Assembly (NCBI RefSeq): GCF_021018805.1
Contig: NW_026960614.1
Location: 1,612,001-1,676,000, forward strand
Length of the DNA: 64,000 nt
Reading direction: 5' to 3'
Source of the DNA: Prinia subflava
Lineage: Eukaryota; Chordata; Aves; Passeriformes; Cisticolidae
Under the pieces are notes generated by a model that was given only the letters and a program-made list of their open reading frames with translations, was not told where the DNA came from and searched no databases. A program made the translations under genes and the position numbers. Positions 21,611 to 31,041 of this stretch are shown piece by piece. The first letter of the stretch is position 1, and each line of letters begins with the position of its first letter.

Positions 21611-22653
21611 TAACAGTAACAATAATAACCACAACAACTTTTAAAAAAATATGTAACATGCCTATAACATAGCAACATCAGGACAGTGTGACAAAGCATT
21701 GCACACACTGTGATGGAACCCACTCCACATGGTGACCTTTGGAGGCACAGGTATAACCTCTTCCCCAAGTTAATAAGTCCAGGGGTCCTTTCCATTGTCC
21801 AGTTTTTTAAAAAATTGAGGCCATAGAGGGATTTAGCTAGTTTATCATGAGGGCACCCTAACTCCCCCTCTTTTTGTTTTTAAATACAGTGGTAGTGCCT
21901 GTCATCCCTTCTGAGGGACCCCTTGCAGTTAGGATGAGAAACACGGCACAATGTGTAGAATAATTTTGGTGACACAAATAATAGCTTGCCTTGTGGGAGA
22001 GTGGGGGATGCTGGTATTGTGAGACACGTCCCATTGCTGTAAGAAGTTATGAACTCGCTCTGAGGTGTCCAGGTCCATTGTCTGTTTTGATGGTGTTGGG
22101 AAGGCCTGACTCAATGCCAGATAGCATCACGGGCCTTCTTTCCAGTGTGAGTAGTTGCCATTAGACATGAACGTATTTTAAATTACCAAGCCCTGAGACA
22201 TGGGTAACATCAGTCTGCTAAATAAGTTGCCATTAGAATGAGAACTCACCTCTGTTTTCAGCCTTAACAACTACAAACTTGAACATAGTTTAACCTATTA
22301 AATTCAGATAACATGCACTTATTATGAACAGTAAGACAATACATTCAATAAAACAATAAATACTTTACCTTCACCCAGGGTCTGTCATAGCTGGACTTGG
22401 ATAGCCTTTTTCAGAACAAGGCTCCCAAGTTTACCTCGAAAAGAGGGTTCAGCTTTCATAAGACCAAATTTAGAAGTCAAAGTGACTTGGTTTCATTTTT
22501 TAGAACAAAAACACCTGGGATTTATGGCACACTTCCCTAGTCAGCTAGGGCTTGGGCTTGATCAGGGCCTGAAGCTTCGACTGAGATGATTTCCTCAGTA
22601 TATCTTAAGAACAAACCTTTATTAACATTTAATCAAAGAAATACACACAAGTA
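21611..22653 (-). other. ERV-C interior, 3' part, no recognised gene
   Basis: Only short frames without retroviral motifs on either strand. The tract is moderately AT-rich, ending at the LTR-D1 target site. Confidence 0.5.
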
Positions 22654-22654
22654 A

Positions 22655-22981
22655 TGTCACCATGAGATCTTCCTAGCTTGCTGAGCGTTTCATATAAAGT
22701 AGAAGTTTGTACCTTCTCACACTCTTTTCATGTAAACACCATCTATGTTCTATAAACATAGCCATTGTTTTCACATTCCATGCTGGGACAAACAAGACTG
22801 TGTGACAGTCCCCTTGACCAATGTGGTGAGAGGTGGGAATGCCCACTCTCCAATCCATGGTCACCTTGCCAGAAGTATAAAATAGGAAGGAATAAACAAG
22901 GCGGAGATTTTCTGCCCTGCTGCTCTGATCAACCTGAACTCCGGCTCCGAGTGTGTCTTTCTGGCTAGGCTCACAGCGACA
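22655..22981 (+). repeat. Solo LTR-D1
   Basis: About 327 bp, opening TGTCACCATGAG and ending CACAGCGACA. The 6-bp TSD caagta (22648-22653 and 22982-22987) leaves one extra A at the left edge. AATAAA lies near 22891, preceded by a TATA-like tataaaat. It shares long blocks with D2, D3 and D4. The 6-bp TSD is ERVK-like. Confidence 0.85.
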
Positions 22982-22987
22982 CAAGTA

Positions 22988-24225
22988 GCATCAAATATTA
23001 TGGCTGGATCCCTGTGTGTACCGTAGCCTGTGAAAAAGTATTTTGTACCACATTTGTAGAACAATACTGTAGGAAATTACAGAATTACATGTTCAGCCAT
23101 TTATAGAAACATTTAAGGAGCCATGTGTCCTAACTTCTTGAAACAGTAAAAACAAAACTTGTAATCTATGAGAAACTACTTTTAGTCCTAAAGCAAAAAA
23201 AAATCTTTTAATCAAACAAGACAGATGAATAAAAACTCAATTACAGCTCTTTTAGTTACAAATCGAAATACCACTAAAGCTTTGTGAAAAATGAGGTTCA
23301 CTTTCCTGGTAAAATTTTAAAAGTTTAATAAAAGACAGTAGAAGACAGAGATAATAAAGCAAAGGGTAAATGGCCGGGTGCTTGGCATTCAGCCAAAAGC
23401 ACACCTACTGTCTTTGGAGAAACTCCTTAAATACCTTTTCTATTACACCAGCCTGTTGCATATTCATAAACCATTATGCATACTCATACTTTCTCACAAA
23501 CTAGTTTACATATTACAGGAACTGTTTAGCATGGCCTCTCCCCGGGTCTGCCTTTTTAGAGCATGTGTGTTTCTCGACTATGGTTTTAATCCATCTTCAT
23601 TATCACCTCCAGTTTGGGCCTTGGTCCATACTTTCCACAGACACTAAGTGTTGATAGTTGGTATGTCAGCAGAAGGGTCCCCATGATATGTTCACTGAAT
23701 GTTATCCCAACCAAGCAGACAGTTCAAGCACACTATATCAGCTATCACTACTATGCCTAATTTTGCTAATAGCAGCAATAAAACTATATCCATACAGCAA
23801 AGTTATTTAAACATTATACATATAGCATTTATCTTAATACTTGCGAAAAGCCAACAATATAATATGTATTTATAACAGCTTTAAGAGAAAACAAAATCCT
23901 AAAGGTAAGAATAACCATTTTAACACATGTAAAGGATCTTTATCATCAACAAACCACCAATATTGAACAGCAAAAGGTTGAAACCTGCTAGCAACCATGG
24001 CAAGGCACCAGAATCCCACCTCCAACACTGTCTCTGGAGGTGAGGTCTAGCTCTGTAGCAGCGCTTATGCATACGAGGGGAGGTTGTTCCTTTCTGTCCT
24101 CTTGCCGAGGGTATTCCCTTTTTAAACAACTCCCCTCCTGCATGTCTGAAATTCAGACGTCTTGGCGACTAGAAGCAGCAGCTTCTTTAGCCACAGAAGT
24201 GACACTTTTGCCACCCTGCCCGGGT
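22988..24225 (-). other. ERV-C interior, middle, no recognised gene
   Basis: AT-rich. A block near 23290-23650 has LTR-like features (tttaataaaa and an AT-rich promoter-like stretch), but I could not find its ends. No pol or env motif was seen. Confidence 0.4.
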
Positions 24226-24298
24226 TGTCCAGTGTGAGGCTTGAATCCACGACACTGAGATTAAGAGTCTCATGCATTACTGACTGAGCTAGCTGGGC
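24226..24298 (-). tRNA. tRNA-Lys(CUU)-like sequence, degraded
   Basis: On the minus strand a 73-base segment starts GCCCAGCTAGCTCAGTCAGT. It continues with an anticodon arm containing ACTCTTAATC (anticodon CTT) and a T-arm-like GTGGATTCAAGCC, and ends CTGGACA. The D-arm, A-box-like and B-box-like regions are recognisable. Mismatches in the acceptor stem (two of seven pairs) and changes in the T-arm suggest a pseudogene. It lies inside ERV-C, immediately next to the TONSL-like segment, with no CCA tail. Confidence 0.85.
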
Positions 24299-24480
24299 TC
24301 TCACCACCCTGGTGTTGCGGAAGGCTTGCTTGATCAGCTTCTCCTGGTACTGGCCATGAGCAGCCAGGATCTCGCCCAGGTGGTTGCAGGTGGCCACTTG
24401 CTCTGAGGCATTCCCAAGATGCTGGGACTTTTCCTGTGCTTCCTTAGCGCTCAGCTCGCCCGCCTTTCCAGCTGCTCCAC
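24299..24480 (-). pseudogene. TONSL-like coding segment captured in ERV-C
   Basis: The minus-strand frame 24122-24547 contains CNHLGEILAAHGQYQE preceded by a Lys/Gln/Glu-rich helix (AKEAQEKSQHLGNASEQ). The pattern E-x2-A-x-C-x2-LGE-x-LA-x-HG-x-Y-x-E and its upstream helix resemble the first TPR of the DNA-repair scaffold TONSL. After YQE the similarity stops and the tRNA-Lys-like sequence follows within about 40 bases. A captured host exon would be intronless and on the provirus sense strand, as here. The identification rests on recalled similarity. Another TPR protein is possible. Confidence 0.45.
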
Positions 24481-25006
24481 TTGGGTTGCCCAGCGATAGC
24501 TGTGGCATGACTGCTCCCATTCTGGGGGAGCCGTCGGCCTCTCCCACCGCTTAGCTGGGGCCACCCAGCGACAGCCATGCTGCCGGCATCAAAAGCACCT
24601 GCATGGCAGCCAGGATCGCTCCCTCTTCCCCACCTGGGCTGCCCAGCAGCATGGTCATGTCTGTGCCAGGGAAGGGGGAGGGAGCCAGTATGCTGCCCAG
24701 CACAGGCAGAAAGACAGAGCTGGGCTGTATGGAAGGGTCAGCTCCAGACACAGGTGGGGGCTGGCCCCGAGGAGCTACACAGCCCCTTCCCGCTGCCTCG
24801 CATAATGAATTGCTTGCTTTTTTGCATTTCTGTCTACTCAATATCTGAGGTACGTGCACTTCTGGTCTCTGAGTTTCTTCCCAAACTCTTCTTGGATCCT
24901 TTCCTGGATCCTTCCCAGCCTTTTCCTGGATCCTTCCTGACTGGCCAATTCCTTGACTTCAGTGGGAGTTGCTATTGGAGTGGTATTTGTCCTTTATCAC
25001 CTTAAG
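24481..25006 (-). other. ERV-C leader-proximal region with open frame
   Basis: Between the PBS and the TONSL-like segment lies a G/C-richer stretch with minus-strand frames (24551-24859) rich in Gly/Pro/Ala. LSLGGPS and LSLGNPSG recur, suggesting an internal repeat. Near 24893-24935 the motif ggatcctt repeats three to four times. It is not recognisable as gag. Confidence 0.4.
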
Positions 25007-25024
25007 TCTCGATATGGGCCGCCA
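25007..25024 (-). promoter_or_regulatory. ERV-C primer-binding site, tRNA-Ile-like
   Basis: On the minus strand, TGGCGGCCCATATCGAGA lies two bases past the LTR. It agrees at about 13 of 18 positions with the intact tRNA-Ile site of ERVL-K (40282-40299). Some of the differences are transitions. Confidence 0.6.
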
Positions 25025-25026
25025 TT

Positions 25027-25318
25027 TGTAGCAAAGGGGAACAAAGGCATGGACCCCCTTGTGCATGTGAAGGAAATCACTTTATTGTAGAAGTTACCCC
25101 TCTTTTATACCTTTAATCCCAACCAGACAAAACCAAAATGTAACAGGAGAAGAGCACCCATTGGCTGGCTCAGCTGCAGTTTTCTGTCCACAAGTCATAA
25201 CTACCTCTCACCCTCCAACTGACCTCCAGCTGTCCAGCCTGCAGCTGTGCCTTCCTACAGGGCTTTCTGGTAAACATGAACCTTAACAGCTTTAACAATT
25301 ATAACCCCATATCCTACA
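25027..25318 (-). repeat. ERV-C 5' LTR
   Basis: 292 bp. On the minus strand it opens TGTAGGATATGG and closes TTTGCTACA. It is uninterrupted and pairs with the split 3' LTR. Confidence 0.88.
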
Positions 25319-25440
25319 ATGTGTCCTTTCTTGCCACAATTAAAACACTTCAGAGGTTCCTTTGAGAATTATATCTGTGAAAGAGCAGCAACAAGGTGAA
25401 TTGCATGGTGAGATTCAGTGCCAATGTTTTGACAGACTTT
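25319..25440 (-). pseudogene. gag: ERVK-V nucleocapsid, first zinc knuckle (partial)
   Basis: A minus-strand frame gives KCFNCGKKGH, the first two cysteines and the histidine of a zinc knuckle (25321-25347). It is cut at 25318 by ERV-C. The fourth ligand position, on the other side of the insertion, codes for Phe rather than Cys. Upstream is the end of capsid (NIGTESHHAI). Confidence 0.8.
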
Positions 25441-25896
25441 TGTGAGCAATGACCCTCACTTTTAAAATTTTAAAGGTTTATTAAACCTTAACAAAATACA
25501 AGAAAATGAATAAGGAGAAAGAGCAGTGCTGGGACCATAAGACTAAACCGCCATGTGCTCATCTACAAAATGGATGCTCTGCCTTTTATACACCTAGCCC
25601 CTCCCAAAGTCTTGTCAGTCAACTCCTTCTTTGCCATCCATTGGTGGAGATCACTTTCTTACATCTTGATTGGAGGTCAGGTGTTGCCATGCCATGCCTC
25701 CTAGTAACAGACGGGCCCTCCCAAATGCCCTGACTACCAAGGCCATCTTGTGACAACAATACAAGGTGGAGGGGAAAGAAGACTATGGGAGGACATATTA
25801 CAATGACATAAGTATACATCTACAAAACTCTTAACATACACATAATATTCATCCCTTAATTGTGAGAGTCAACCATCCCATTACTCATCTATAACA
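25441..25896 (-). repeat. Solo LTR-Z in ERVK-V gag
   Basis: It opens TGTGAGCAATG and closes ATCTATAACA on the plus strand. On the minus strand it has AATAAA (tttatt near 25468) and a TATA-like site near 25583. gag reads up to cttt on both sides, consistent with a 4-bp TSD of the gammaretrovirus-like ERV1 class. LTR-B2 landed on its terminal bases. Confidence 0.6.
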
Positions 25897-25897
25897 C

Positions 25898-26243
25898 TGT
25901 CCTAGGGTGACTTTATGATGCTTGTATCCCCAATCGTCTGTTCTGTCTGTGCTGTATATTGAGTTCTATGCCTTTAAGACTGGTTGTGATTGAGCTGAGC
26001 TACCCATTGCAAAGATTTTCTCAAGTTTACCATCTCTCTTTGGAGCAGTGAGAGGTTTTATTGTTTCATATTATTCATTCTTTATGCTTGTGGGCATTTT
26101 GTTTGTTAAATAAATATTTTTTTCCACTTTTCTCTGAGGAAGTTTTTTTTCCCAGACTGGCTGAGAAGAGGAGCCGTTTGAGTTTGCTTTCCAGAGAGAC
26201 CCTTTTCAGAGGTTTCCTCCCAAATTTGCTCTAAACCAAGACA
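25898..26243 (+). repeat. Solo LTR-B2 (ERVL-type)
   Basis: 346 bp from TGTCCTAGGGTGAC to CTAAACCAAGACA, with a perfect 5-bp TSD aacac (25893-25897 and 26244-26248). AATAAA lies near 26109. It is a short form of the L and B1 LTRs, lacking the middle. Confidence 0.88.
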
Positions 26244-26248
26244 AACAC

Positions 26249-26830
26249 TTTGATATATTCAGCAATGCCAGTGGCTTTTCCTTTTATTGGCAAAAGACCT
26301 GCCTGACAGTCACTATTAGCATTCTCAAATGCTAACTGCATAATTAATGTGTCTACTGCCTCAGGATTATCAATTTGTCTTTGAAGAGCACCCTGTAATT
26401 TATCAATGAAGGATACATATGGTTCCTGTGGCCCCTGTCTAATTAATGCAAAAGAGATAGCTCTTTTTCCTGCCTCTGAAATCCTTCTCCGGGCAGGTAC
26501 AGCTAACCGAGAGGCTTGATCAAATAACTGTCTGTTTTGTGTCCTTTGTGTTTGTGCTGTGATATAGTGCCCTATTCCAGATGGCATATCTAATCTAATA
26601 GCCACTTCATTTGAGATATTTTCCATAGCTTGCACAGCAGCTTACTCTTGATGTTCTAGTTTCCATATAGCATACTGAGATGGAGTTAATAGTCTTTATT
26701 AGAGTAAACCAATCCCAGGGAGTCATTAAATAAGTTACTCGCTACCTCAACAACTCCAACAGTAAATGAGCTCTGAAGTCCATTCTCCTACATTGATTTT
26801 CATACTTAAAAACTGTATAAGGAAGACCCT
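26249..26830 (-). pseudogene. gag: ERVK-V gag capsid
   Basis: The 134-codon minus-strand frame ending at 26231 includes QGPQEPYVSFIDKLQ, the major homology region of retroviral capsid, followed by ALQRQIDN and KGKATGIAEYIK, typical of betaretroviral capsid C-termini. Upstream (26640-26830) it is broken by stops, and it is cut by LTR-A3. Confidence 0.88.
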
Positions 26831-28183
26831 TGTCTCGGTTTGAGGGGGAGGTGAATTTTTCAGGGAGTTGTGGGCAAACTAATCAATGGTCAGGTTTGAA
26901 TGTTGGCACTTGCAGTGGCCACTGAGGTGTTGGACATGCTTCCGAGGACACAAGGGGTTAAAAGCAGGGACTCCCGGAGGGATGTTCTTTTTTTGGGTTC
27001 TAGTTTTAGCAGAGAAACATCTTCTCCCCTGCTCAGCTCAGGAGGCTGAGTGGGGGAGGGGAACCACATGGCCGGGCTGAAGAGAACCATGCGGCTGAGC
27101 TGAGGTAAGCTAGAGCCGGGGGGGGGGGAAGGAGTGAACAAGACTGGAGCTGAGCTGGCCCCATCCAGGATGGAGGGGTGGAAAACAGTGGAAGTGCTTT
27201 TTCCTCCCCCTCTCTTGGAGAAGATGCCCAACTGTGTGTGAGAGTTGCCGAGCCTGGGAGTGCCTGAGCTTGCAGCCCCCTGCCGGGAGCCAGGAACTGT
27301 TAACTCTTTCTAAGGCAGAAAGAAACTTTTCCCAGACATTGATTCTCATGGCTAGTGGCTTCAGAAGAGAGAGAAACAGCTTGGGACTGAGATGATAAAA
27401 GAAGATGAAATGAATCCCAGACAGGCCGGGATGAAGAAAAGTAGCTTTTTGAGCTAGACTTTTCTTGCATAATGTTAGCCATAGACTGAACTTGAGTCTC
27501 TTTTGAACATAAACTGCATTTTGGGGTGGATGTGGCCGGCTCGACTTGCTGCAGTGGAGCGAACAGAGAAGAGAGGAAGAAAGTGTAGTGGTGCCCTCTG
27601 CCCTCAAGAGAAGAAACCCTCAGCCCCAAGGGAAAAATAAGGAGAGCCCAGCATTCAAGCATCTTTAAAAAGAGCCCTGTATGCAGCTTTGGCCCATGCA
27701 CAGTAGTGAGAGCACTAGACATAGAGAAGAGAGTGTCACCACGGCAGCCAAGTGGTGCCATGAGTGACACAAACACACATAAAGGGTAGACCTGTGTTTT
27801 TCTGAGGAGCAGTCTGTGGTGTGAGAAAGACTCCTCTCTCCCTTACTGAATTGAAGATTAGTTTTTTGAGTGGTGATTGTTTGATTTAAAACCCAAGGTT
27901 TTAGTGCCATGGAGGGTAACGTGTGAGGGGTAGAATTTGGGAGGAGGAGAAGAAATGCTCTGGGAAGTTTTCATTTCTGGTTTTGTTTTTTTTTTGTGTG
28001 TGTGTAAGGTGGTTTTTTTTTTTTTTCCTATTTCTGTTCTTATGTAATGTAATAAAGTTTTGTCTTCTGTTTTCAAGTTTTGAGCCTGCTCTGCTCTGTT
28101 CCTAATCACATCCCACAGTAGTTGCTAAGAAAAACATATACTCATAGGTGCATCAACATCTAGCCAGTAGAAACCCTTTGACA
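26831..28183 (+). repeat. Solo LTR-A3 in ERVK-V gag
   Basis: 1353 bp from TGTCTCGGTTTGAGG to ACCCTTTGACA, with a perfect TSD accct (26826-26830 and 28184-28188). A gtaataaagttttg polyadenylation signal lies near 28048. It aligns end to end with A1 and A2 in reverse orientation. It separates the V proline-rich linker from capsid. Confidence 0.92.
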
Positions 28184-28188
28184 ACCCT

Positions 28189-28484
28189 CATGAATCAGGG
28201 GTCAGTGAGGTCAATATATCACAGGAAAAGCAAAAGATTTTACATCACCCTCCAAAAATGCTTCCCTTTTACAGCGTTTCAATGCTGTAAACACTTGCAA
28301 TTGTGGAGCATTGCCAGTGAGAGATGGGTCCTTTTCTGAGATGGCAGAGGGGCAGGAGTGGTACATAAGGTGCAAATGGTTCTTCCCTAAATACTGGAGT
28401 GGGGGGGTCAGGGGGTTTTAAGGGCTGTTTCAAGGGAGGATACAGTGCTGGCTCCTTTTCAGGATTAACAGGAGCTGGCAGCAT
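28189..28484 (-). pseudogene. gag: ERVK-V gag proline-rich linker
   Basis: A minus-strand frame starts MLPAPVNPEKEPALYPPLKQ, with PPLKQPLKPPDPP following. This proline-rich stretch between matrix and capsid is where betaretroviruses carry late-budding motifs. It ends at the LTR-A3 insertion. Confidence 0.7.
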
Positions 28485-28930
28485 TATGTCCTAATCCGGT
28501 TCATTATCAGTATCCTTTTAATCATCTCCTGCCTCTGTTATGTGTAAGGGCTCTAAGGCACTCATGAGAAATCTCCATGTTACTGTTACCGAATCGGGAA
28601 TTGAAAAACCTAAGGCCTTACATATTAGGAAATGCTCCTTGACACAGTCCCATAATTTAACATCAAAGCTCCCCTTATTTGGAAACCAATATAGTAGTTT
28701 TTAACCAGTAATAAAAGTTGCTCTAATTCCTTGTCATAGATTTTATGTCCTGCAGTGTGGATAACCTGTTGTAACACTTTTAAGCAGAGCAAATGCCCCT
28801 GGGAAACCCCGTCCCATGATATTAGACTACACAGTCCAGTGATTCTTTGTCCAGTCAATTCCACAGTCCTAATTTTATAGGATGTGCTAGGAACTTGCCC
28901 CTTTGCCAGACTGTGGTTCACCAAAAAGTC
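28485..28930 (-). pseudogene. gag: ERVK-V gag matrix
   Basis: Minus-strand readings give TAGHKIYDKELEQLLLLVK, a matrix-like helix, then in another frame a W/F-rich stretch followed by a segment ending near 28500. This is the layout of betaretroviral matrix. At least one frameshift splits it. It lies just after the PBS. Confidence 0.6.
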
Positions 28931-28963
28931 CTCTGTTGTTAGTATCACAACTGTGATCTATTC

Positions 28964-28981
28964 GCACATCAGGGCTCACCA
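28964..28981 (-). promoter_or_regulatory. ERVK-V primer-binding site, tRNA-Trp-like
   Basis: On the minus strand, TGGTGAGCCCTGATGTGC starts two bases from the LTR end. It matches the tRNA-Trp site of alpharetroviruses except at three to four positions. Confidence 0.6.
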
Positions 28982-28983
28982 AA

Positions 28984-29760
28984 TGTTGGGGATGAGACCA
29001 AATTCAAATAAAATCTAAATGTAAAAAGTAAATATGCTGGTGATGGGAAAAAAGACACAGTGATACAGTGTTATCGTGATGCCTTTTTCAACCTAGAAAT
29101 GAAACAACACACACTTGCGAGATATTAGTATAGGAGGTAATATAAAAGCTGGTCTTTATGTGGAGGCCTCCAGGGGCATATACGGAAAATGTCCACAAAT
29201 CCCACCCCCCCACAGGGGTGAATACAATTTTATAGGTTTAGTAAATTAGCATATTTGACAAGAATTCCCAATTAGAAGCACAGGTGATGAGATAATTTCC
29301 CTTTCTGGTTCAACCCTTTCCTGGAGCCCTCTCCCCTTGATACTAGCTGTACTTTGTTTATGAAAATGTGTCTCAAAGAGCTGTTTTCAACCTTGGTAGC
29401 CAGGGAGAATCAAGATAGGATAGGAACGCTTGGAATATGTTTTGTTTTTCTACCTAGAGAAAGGGCATGGAAAACTACTGGGAAAACTAGCCACTAATAC
29501 AATAATAGGCTACAAAGCTCCAAATAGATGTGTAAAGAATACAGAGAATATATAAAATGAAAAAAGGCAAAAAATCAATAAGTATCAATAGTTTTTGTCT
29601 CACCAGGTTTTTTCTTTTTCTTTCCTTTCCGATGCGAGCTCCCTTTAATTTAATTTCATTACAAACTGCTGCCTTCTGATTGGTTCCTGGGGCCTCTGCT
29701 AATTTTGTAACACACAAAACATGGCTCAAGCATTCCATGTGATTGTTTTCAACCACTGTT
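28984..29760 (-). repeat. ERVK-V 5' LTR, upper boundary uncertain
   Basis: The lower edge TGTTGGGGATGAG is fixed by the PBS. A TATA-like site on the minus strand (rc of tttata near 29232) supports the orientation. The 5' end may be near 29500 or near 29763 (rc TGTAACAGTGG). There is no partner LTR in the window. Confidence 0.5.
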
Positions 29761-30279
29761 ACAAATAGAGGGGGGGGTTTAGATAAGTCCCTGCCTTTTG
29801 CCCAGGCCTCCGGCAGCAGGCAGTAGCCTCACTGAGGTGGCCAACACTGCAAAACCCACTCTCATTCACAAATTCTTTAATAATGGCTGAATCGGTGAAT
29901 TATAGAATGAATTATTTATTTAATAGACACAAAACTAACAGACATAAGACATAAACGATATACTACACAGGAATAAGGACAAGAAAAAAATTACTAGTTG
30001 GTATATACAGTGCAAAGTTAAAGTTACCTATTAATGTTGCAGCTAGTGAAGAAATAATATAACTTAGGATTCAGTGTATCTTACCATCCAATTGTTGGTG
30101 GGGCACACATTGAGATCCTTTCCTTCAATTCCCAGGAAAGTAATCATGGAATCTGCATCCAAACTCCAGGGAGAAGTCTTAGAACACTTTGAGGGTGTGT
30201 GTGTAGAAGGCTTCTGCCTCTGTGATAACTCGTGTCTCTGTTATAGTTTGTAAAACAGTGTCCCTCAGTCAAGAATATT
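29761..30279. other. Unassigned, LTR-like AT-rich stretch
   Basis: No coding motif. A reverse-strand tttatttaat near 29912 hints at an LTR on the minus strand belonging to the gammaretrovirus-like fragment that follows. Ends not found. Confidence 0.3.
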
Positions 30280-30720
30280 TCTTTTATCTCTTCCCACATC
30301 TGCTGTCCAGACTAAGATGTTGATTCTTAGCTGAGGTCTGAGCCCTTTTGGCACCAGAGATGACCCCTTTGGGCCTTTTACTCTGCTGGGTTATCTCTTC
30401 CATATGCACCAACCATCTGTGGTGGAGGGGAAAGACACATCCTGCCACAGGGGTAAGCTTCAGACCATCCACTAAAGATGTCAACTAACACCAATACATA
30501 CCTGTTTCCTTCTTTACTTGGGAACTCAGCAGAATCTTGAATATTTCTTTTATCTCTTCCCACATGTTCTGTCCAGACTAAGATGTTGATTCTTAGCTGA
30601 AGTCTGAGCCCTTTTGGTGCCAGAGATGACCCCTTGCTGGGCCTTTCAGCCCATGGGATGTCTCTTCCATATCTGCACCATCTATCTGTGGTAGAGAGGG
30701 GGAGAACATGTCTTGCCACA
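30280..30720 (-). pseudogene. pol: Gammaretrovirus-like integrase fragment between two copies of a repeat
   Basis: A minus-strand frame contains GNRYVLVLVDIFSGWSEA, a typical gammaretroviral integrase core stretch (rc of about 30460-30525). On both sides is a near-copy of a 180-bp sequence (30280-30450 and 30536-30718) sharing ttgattcttagctga and the flanking 150 bases. This looks like a tandem duplication of a pol piece with divergence between copies. No LTR was identified. Confidence 0.65.
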
Positions 30721-31036
30721 TTCTATGCCTAGACTAGAGGCACAGGTTTTACCTCATGGAGTGATAGTGCAGATATCTCTTGCCTCCATGCTATAAAAGC
30801 ATCCACTTTCATATATGTGTGCACCATCACTGAGTATTTTGATACACATTGTTTTCCCAAGTTGTATTATTTATTTAAAAGATGTTGAATATGTTATTGA
30901 TATTGATATATGCATATATTTGGAAAGAAAAAAGAAAAATCATTAGTGACAAACAAAGAGATTATAAGACACAGCACTGAGTTGGTAATTGAGGACAATT
31001 CAACAAGTCATTTTACATGTGTTGTTTTCGGTCCGT
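30721..31036. other. AT-rich gap, nothing recognised
   Basis: No open frame or repeat signature that I can name. Confidence 0.5.
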
Positions 31037-31041
31037 ATGGG

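Larger units (their letters stand above)
20164..25318 (-). mobile_element. ERV-C: minus-strand non-autonomous provirus with host-like cargo
   Basis: The 3' LTR (20164-20435 plus 21577-21592, split by LTR-B1) and 5' LTR (25027-25318) pair with about seven differences by eye. The 5-bp TSD atgtg (20159-20163 and 25319-25323) lies inside ERVK-V nucleocapsid. PPT and PBS are in place. The interior (about 3.4 kb) has no gag or pol motif. It contains LTR-D1, a tRNA-Lys-like sequence and a TONSL-like segment. The 5-bp TSD and tRNA-Ile-like PBS suggest ERVL machinery moved it. Confidence 0.88.
17498..29760 (-). mobile_element. ERVK-V: betaretrovirus-like provirus, minus strand, 3' half missing
   Basis: From high to low coordinate: 5' LTR (28984 upward), PBS (28964-28981), matrix, proline-rich linker, capsid, two zinc-knuckle remnants, gag end, dUTPase, protease. 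No RT, integrase, env or 3' LTR follows; sequence switches to ERVL-N at about 17497. Later insertions are LTR-A3, LTR-Z with LTR-B2, ERV-C and an LTR-like block at 18362-19958. A dUTPase between gag and pro is characteristic of betaretroviruses and the ERVK class. Confidence 0.8.
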
